A stretch of 64,000 nt of DNA from contig CM067532.1 of the NCBI GenBank assembly GCA_034509925.1, positions 2,176,642 to 2,240,641 on the forward strand, read 5' to 3'. The notes beneath the pieces were generated by a model, which did no database searches, was not told where the DNA came from, and saw only the letters and a program-made list of their open reading frames with translations. The stretch is from Hirudinaria manillensis (taxonomy: Eukaryota > Annelida > Clitellata > Hirudinida > Hirudinidae). Each line of letters opens with the position of its first letter. The first letter of the stretch is position 1. Made by a program: the position numbers and the translations under genes. Below, one piece after another: positions 58,584-64,000 of the stretch.

Positions 58584-60569
58584 TATTATTGTTATATCAA
58601 TAATACTAGTACATATTTGCCCACTCAATATTTTTTAAATTTGAAAGCAATTTCAATATTTTAATAAACTCATTCACCTCAGATTAATTCTTTTTTTAGA
58701 AATTAAAAGCAATTGAACGTAAAATACTCACCTTGCATGGTACTGCCCCTGTTGAGCACCTTAACCAAGCTGACCTTCACAGTCCATTCGAGATCCACAG
58801 CCAGCCAACTCTTTCCAAGACCCGCTTCATTCGTATGTGCACACTGGTGTAAAACGTCGACATCAGTACCGTAGTTTCCATCGAAGGCGAGCCAAGATCC
58901 GAACCAAGGAGGGTAGTTGCCGTACGTCGAACTCATTAGAGATCTTTTGCGAAGTGCCAGATTAGGATTTCCTTTGAAATTTAATTTGTAAAATATTACT
59001 AATAAATTATTATTAGTTGCTATTAAAGCAATGATTGCTAATAATAACAATAATGTAATATTAATAATATGAAAGATATAATAATTATTTTTATTATTGA
59101 CATTTTATCTGTTATTATGCATAAATTCGTTCTCAATGCATATATTTAGTGTGGGTATAATTTGTATTGGAATCTCAACGCACGGTCCTGTTGCAAGATG
59201 TTGAGGCAAATCGATTTTTCCGTTGTTATAATAAAAAGATTATGTTTCTAAATGAAACAAAAGAGATACGTTGAAGTAAAAGGTTAAAAATGAAAAGATA
59301 ATAATTTTGAAAGAAGAAAACGTTGGTAGGACATGGTCTTTAATCTGACTGTGAATACCGTAAAAGAATTAAATGACTGCTTCATTAATGCTTCATTAAA
59401 GCTGCTTCATCTCCTCCATTTTTGTGAGTTAATTCAATTTAAAAAAAAAAAACTTGATTTTTTACAATTAAATTCACAGTGCACATTGGCATTGTTGCCA
59501 ATATTACAAGGAATAATAAACTCGAATGGTCAGCCTTAAGGAATAGCATTCTATATAGCATATCAGAGTGACTCTACCTACGAATCATTACAACAGAAAT
59601 AAACAAAACTAAGGAGCAGTTAAATATTTATTCAATTTATAAATAATAATCACTGCTTCTATTATTTCTTAAATCTTAATAAATAAAACACATGATCATT
59701 GAATTTGGCCCTTATTAGATAAAGATGCTACAGAGGAAAGTCTAGGGCCATAACATCGGATTGAGAACAATTTAAGATGGTAATAATAATTTTCAACATT
59801 TTAAATTGATTTTAAGCTAATATTAGAGCATGTTGTCTACTTTATATAAAATAAAAATGCCAACAGTAGTATATTCAGTACGTCAGTACTCAACGATGTT
59901 ATAAAATTCGTTATCAAAGTTATAAGTTACCTTGAAGCAGGGAAATGTCCAGTCGTTTAAGCATCTGTATAATTAAGAATTAACGTCTAAACATTGTTAT
60001 GAAAATATCTTTCCATGTCTTAAATAAGTTGTTCTCATTAAACCTTTGGCTAACAACGACGTCGACGATTATGAGTTGAAAACCTGTATTATTATCTGAC
60101 ATACTTAACTAATTACTTATCCAAAAATTATAATTAAAGTTAACTATAATAACAAAATTGTTACAATTAACGATATAGAAAAATATTCTACCTCAAAGTT
60201 TTGGCATTGAAGATCGTAGTAGTAAGCAAAAGGATAGAAATAAAATAATTGGCAAGATTGCGGTTGCATTCTGTAATTGAAACTGAAACAATCTTTTCTC
60301 ATCTGGCACAAATAGGCACACAGAACTGCTGCCAATGCAGAAGAATATCTTTCTTCCAAATGAAGTTCCTCGCAAAGACTCACGTTTGTGGATGAGTTAG
60401 AATCAAGACAACCGCTTCCTGGATTTAGCAGTGCACAATTCGCTGTTCCAAAATCAGACGGGCCTTTTACAAATCGCTTTGATTCTAAAGCTACGAAGCA
60501 GTAAGAGAATATTGTTCCAGTTGTTATGAACTTCAAAACACAGTTACTGCCCATTTCAATAGATGTCAT
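58038..60569 (-). CDS. Secreted PAN-like plus F-type lectin (fucolectin) domain protein
   Basis: Four exons in gene order: 60569-60192, 59964-59931, 58971-58732, 58312-58038; phases join to 308 residues. A signal peptide is visible near the start (MGSNCVLKFITTGTIFSYCF); the true ATG may be 60569 or 60554. Exon 1 also holds a Cys-rich PAN/apple-like segment (CAYLCQMRKDCFSFNY, CQLFYF, QCQNFE). Exons 3-4 encode a fucolectin-tachylectin-4 fold: NLALRKRSLMSSTYG, AFDGN, QCAHTN, WLAVDLEWTVKV, VLNRGS and the terminal CEVEVYAD. F-type lectins bind fucose through a His and an Arg-x-Asp; here the His (QCAHT) and Arg (LNRG) are present but the Asp position reads Ser, so sugar binding may be altered. Probable role: extracellular recognition. 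A second copy begins at 63856. Confidence 0.75.
58551..58600. repeat. ATT array in the last intron of the lectin gene
   Basis: About 50 bp of ATT units between exons 3 and 4. Confidence 0.8.
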
Positions 60570-60620
60570 TGGACTTCGCCAAGATTTTGTTGTTGCTGGA
60601 AATACTGCCCCCAACTGCAC

Positions 60621-61370
60621 TGACTGACAACCTCTTTAAAGATACTCTGCCGGTCTTTAAAACCCGATGTGTCACCACTCGATGCTTTTTGTTGCCATGG
60701 AAGGATAGAAGGCATGCATCAGATGAATAAGTAAACAGAAATTTATTTACGATACTATTCTATTCTACTATACTATTCTTTCAGGAGCTTAACGCTTGTT
60801 GAAGGCATTTGAACAAAAATAAATAAATAAAAGTGTTCCAATAATATCCAAATTGACTGAAGTTTTAATCATTCTTTCTGCGTGGCCTCAAAGGAAAATA
60901 CATGTATGTAATAAGTATGAGATATACTATACATAATATATATAATAAACATAATGTACAGTTTATGTTGATATATCAACATAATGTTTTATGTGCTGTG
61001 GATAAGTAGATGTAACCTTTCGAAATTTGAAAACATAGCCCAATATTATTATTATTATTATTATTAGATTGTACCAATATTGTACGCACAATAATGGAAT
61101 TGAATAATTATAAATTTATTTTATTTATAAATCTCATCTTTTGTGTTCTAGGATGACATTTTGTACAGGATAGAAATATGATAATCTTAAATTCACCAGG
61201 TGTACGGGCTGAGTTATAAATTCCAGAAAATTGTAATTTGGCATATAAAAGCCCAACTTTGAAATTAATTTGATTTATTATTTTTATTAAATAACAATTA
61301 TAACCCATTTTAGATTATCAAATATTTTATTTGAGTACAAATAATATATAATTTAATTACAAAGAGTTGA
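60621..61370. other. Short intergenic stretch upstream of the lectin gene
   Basis: Must contain the lectin promoter (minus strand). AT-rich, with an ATT run near 61043-61066 and short ATAT tracts near 60930-60990. No exon seen. Confidence 0.5.
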
Positions 61371-61377
61371 TAACCAG

Positions 61378-63250
61378 AGTAGTGACTTTGACCAGAAGTA
61401 TTACTTAAACTCAAATCCAGATCCACAAGCAAATATGTGGCTTTAATTATTTATTTTAGCGTTTATTTTTGTTCTTTAATTTCATTGTTTATTTTTTGTT
61501 GTCACGATTTAATCGAGTTTTAAAGTTAGACATTTATTTGATTGTCTTTACATTTTTCTTTATATCCTAACAGATTTATATTTAAAAAATAAGTCACATC
61601 ATATTACAATTACACCCATTTTCACGTACTGTACAGTGTTAATGTCACTCAAATATATTAGACTTATTATAATTAATCCATTTAATTATCATACATATTA
61701 AATTAACACCGCTATCGTTGATTGTTATATTTATTAAACCAAATTAATCTTTGCAGAGAGTCAATTCTTACTGCATGAGGCTTCAAGCAAGTCAAGGGAC
61801 TCCAAAGCTGTGAAAATCAGGAACGTCAATGACGAAAGTTTGTAACGATTCACTATAAGGATAAACAAAAGTCTACCTTCTTGTTGCATGGTTGAGCTCA
61901 GTTAATGATTGCAGTTAATTATTTGAGCCTAATTAAGACGCCAACATCTAGTACTTTCTTGTTTACTCTGTCGTTCTGTTGTGATTTACGCATAATTGAT
62001 AAACTCCACTTTCGTGGTTGCGTTATCTCAGCGTATTTTCCCTTTTGTGCTTTTCAGAAGATGGCAGTGAAGAAAAAAAAATCATTTATTGTGAGGCAAT
62101 GAATCAAGAATCACACACAGAAGAAATGGCACATTTTTCTGACATTAATGATTTGCTCGAGCCAACGAAAATAATGTTAATGATTTATTCATTAATTTAT
62201 TAATAATCTACTACGCGACCTTAACAATTTACAATACGAAAAGAACTTCCCCTAAATAGCTGCAAAGCAACTGAAATTATAAATTATTTGCATTTTGAAA
62301 TCAAACATCAAGATTATCACTTGTTTATACTCTGATCCATCGAAAAGTAAACGTTGTAGCACAGTGCCAATGTATGAAAATCGTCAGCCAATGATAACTG
62401 CTGGAGAATCACAATTAGAATTAGAGTCCAATTAGGAAGAAACTTTCAATCAGATATCGATAACATCTTCGTCCCAGGATTATTTATCGTTTTGTGAGCA
62501 ATAAAATTAAGAGCATCTCTGAGACAAATGCTGTAACTGCTCTTCCAAAAATTTCTCTTGTACACCAGTTATCCTACCACTATTGAGGAGGTGGTGATGC
62601 CAATCCATTGGAATAATTTTATCGATTAGGATTTAGTAATTAATGTCGCAACAATTTTGTTTTTACGAGTTTTTTGACAAGTGATATTCAGAAATGAACA
62701 ATATTTCAAAAACTTCAAAAGTTAATTACTAGATTCCAAACTTTTCATTCTAACATTTTTCATTTCAACAATTACAGAGGAATGCAATAAAACGCCAAAA
62801 ACCGGTCGATAAAATGCTTTAGGACAAAACAGGTTTTTTTTTTTTATAACAGAATGATTTCCTTTTATAATTCATTTTTAAAAAAATATCGTGAAAATAT
62901 CATAAAAATCGTGAGAAAATTCACAGCCATTTGGAAAACTTTCTATTGCTTTGCCGGGCGCTTTTGGTGGCGAAGATGAGTTTGCACTGATATGACGTCC
63001 ACATATTTCATATTCTCATTTTTCATATTAAATTTTTCTTTTAATTGCAATCTATTTAAAATTTATTGAAACTTTATTGATGGTGATAAATTGCTTTAAT
63101 TCGTTTTATTTCATGTTTTTAATTTAAAATAATTATGTTCTAGTAATTAATTTTTAAATTTCTACTTAAAAAGCTGGATAATTCGTCAAAATAACATTGA
63201 ATAGATTGTCTGGATATTTAGGACGAATTGTAGAATAACTGTTTTTCAGA
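61378..63250 (+). pseudogene. Duplicated, decayed copy of the membrane-protein gene
   Basis: 61378-61434 copies exon 2 (SSDFDQKYYLNSNPDPQAN versus SSDFDEKYFLNSNQDQQAN), but the donor GTGAGG has become ATGTGG. 61757-61813 copies the start of exon 3 (RVNSYCMRLQ) and hits TGA after 18 codons. 62911-63010 matches the intron at 56945-57065 (a TCACAG..CATT..GTGC..TTTTGGTG.CG/AAGATG block and a TGACGTCC). 63166-63230 matches the last exon with a deletion and in-frame stops. The membrane-segment exon was not found; about 1 kb between 61850 and 62900 has no clear counterpart. Exon 1 is also missing. Confidence 0.65.
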
Positions 63251-63669
63251 ACTTCCGGTGCATTTCGTTCCATTTCTTTTTTCTTCATTCACTCATGTTT
63301 TATTGCCACAAGTTTAATGTATTTTGCACCGATGTCAAATAACACTTATTTTTAACATTAGGTAGTTTAATTATAGCAGTGCAAATTATGTCAATAACCG
63401 CAAAGTTATTTGATGGGATTGCTAATCATAAATGACAATGTTAAATGCAATATGAAATATTCTAAATGTTTAAAAGATATTCAAGAATTATTTAGGAGAT
63501 ATTAGATTAATTTTTATATTCCTTTTGACGATTATTTAGGCGAATCTTTAGTTTTGAGAATTTGCTAAGTGCAACAATATTGTTCACAAAACATTGCAAA
63601 TATTTTCTTTTCAATATCAAACAAATTCAATTTATTCTGACATGTAGAATGTACCGAGTTGTTGAGTGA

Positions 63670-63742
63670 CATATCAAAACTATATACCCGGTGATAAATT
63701 ATGCACATATCAAAACTATATACCTGGTGATAAATTATGCAC
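63670..63742. repeat. Short tandem duplication of about 37 bp
   Basis: The unit CATATCAAAACTATATACC followed by [CT]GGTGATAAATTATGCA occurs twice in a row with one difference, in the duplicated intergenic segment. Confidence 0.85.
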
Positions 63743-63855
63743 TACTTATTAAGTTAAATTATAAATTAATAATAAACTTTATACTTGATGCCTGTTCTAA
63801 GCCTAAAGGCATTCATCGGAACCAAACTCACCAGTTTTGAAAAAACAAGAACTCT

Positions 63856-64000
63856 TCAAATAGCCATAAAATTCAGTTGCGAATCTAGCCAACTTTTGTT
63901 GGCATAGACTTCCATCTCGCAAACGGCCATGTAGCTGTAAGGAGGCGATTGTTGAAGTAGAACAAATCGAGCTGGTGGAGTTTCTAAGGAGCAGTTTATG
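63856..64000 (-). CDS. Second F-type lectin gene, 3' part, cut by the window end
   Basis: The minus strand from the window edge to TGA at 63856-63858 encodes INCSLETPPARFVLLQQSPP followed by YSYMAVCEMEVYANKSW and a short tail, nearly identical to the last exon of the lectin at 58038 (INCSLETPAARFVLLQQSPL, CEVEVYADRYW). The frame is open throughout the visible 145 bp. Differences are mainly in the C-terminal tail after the lectin fold. The remaining exons lie beyond the window. Confidence 0.7.
   Translation of the reverse strand, partial: INCSLETPPARFVLLQQSPPYSYMAVCEMEVYANKSWLDSQLNFMAI

Overview
The window reads as nuclear DNA of an invertebrate animal. Genes are cut by many GT-AG introns, introns and intergenic DNA are very AT-rich and full of simple repeats, AATAAA or ATTAAA signals follow several stop codons, and there are LINE tails, a MITE and a short TTAGGG-type tract. 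Gene content (NUP188, TSSC4, PHRF1-like, enolase, a PAN plus F-type lectin protein) fits a protostome, possibly a lophotrochozoan; the placement is inference. All splice models were assembled by eye from splice consensus, reading phase and family resemblance.

Layout. 1-4500: microsatellite-rich, no gene recognised. 4509-6293 (+): an intronless 594-residue protein with three copies of a W-x3-D-K motif. 7665-7850 (-): a TSSC4-like C-terminal fragment. About 8230-9690: two eroded LINE 3' ends. 10299-10829 (-): TSSC4. 11522-14105 and 16300-19371 (-): two complete enolase genes in tandem, each with 11 coding exons of identical lengths and 433 residues; a 236-bp MITE lies between them. 20092-38776 (+): a nearly fully resolved NUP188 gene of 50 coding exons and about 1,903 residues, apparently sharing a divergent promoter region with the second enolase gene. 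39787-40881 (+): an intronless RING plus PHD protein of the PHRF1 type.

42480-50937 (-): a gene of at least 18 tiny exons (21-87 nt), nearly all symmetric phase 0-0, encoding a Pro/Tyr/Gln-rich segment, then a charged segment, then Cys-rich segments. It resembles the micro-exon genes known from parasitic flatworms in structure, not in recognised sequence, and is the best candidate for something undescribed.

54352-57347 (+): a single-pass membrane protein with an acidic outer part. 58038-60569 (-): a secreted PAN plus F-type lectin protein converging on it. This pair is tandemly duplicated at about 61378-64000: the membrane-protein copy is a pseudogene, while the visible end of the lectin copy is intact. 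Housekeeping genes (glycolysis, nuclear pore, U5 snRNP factor) fill the left two thirds; fast-evolving secreted or membrane genes and large tetranucleotide arrays fill the right third.
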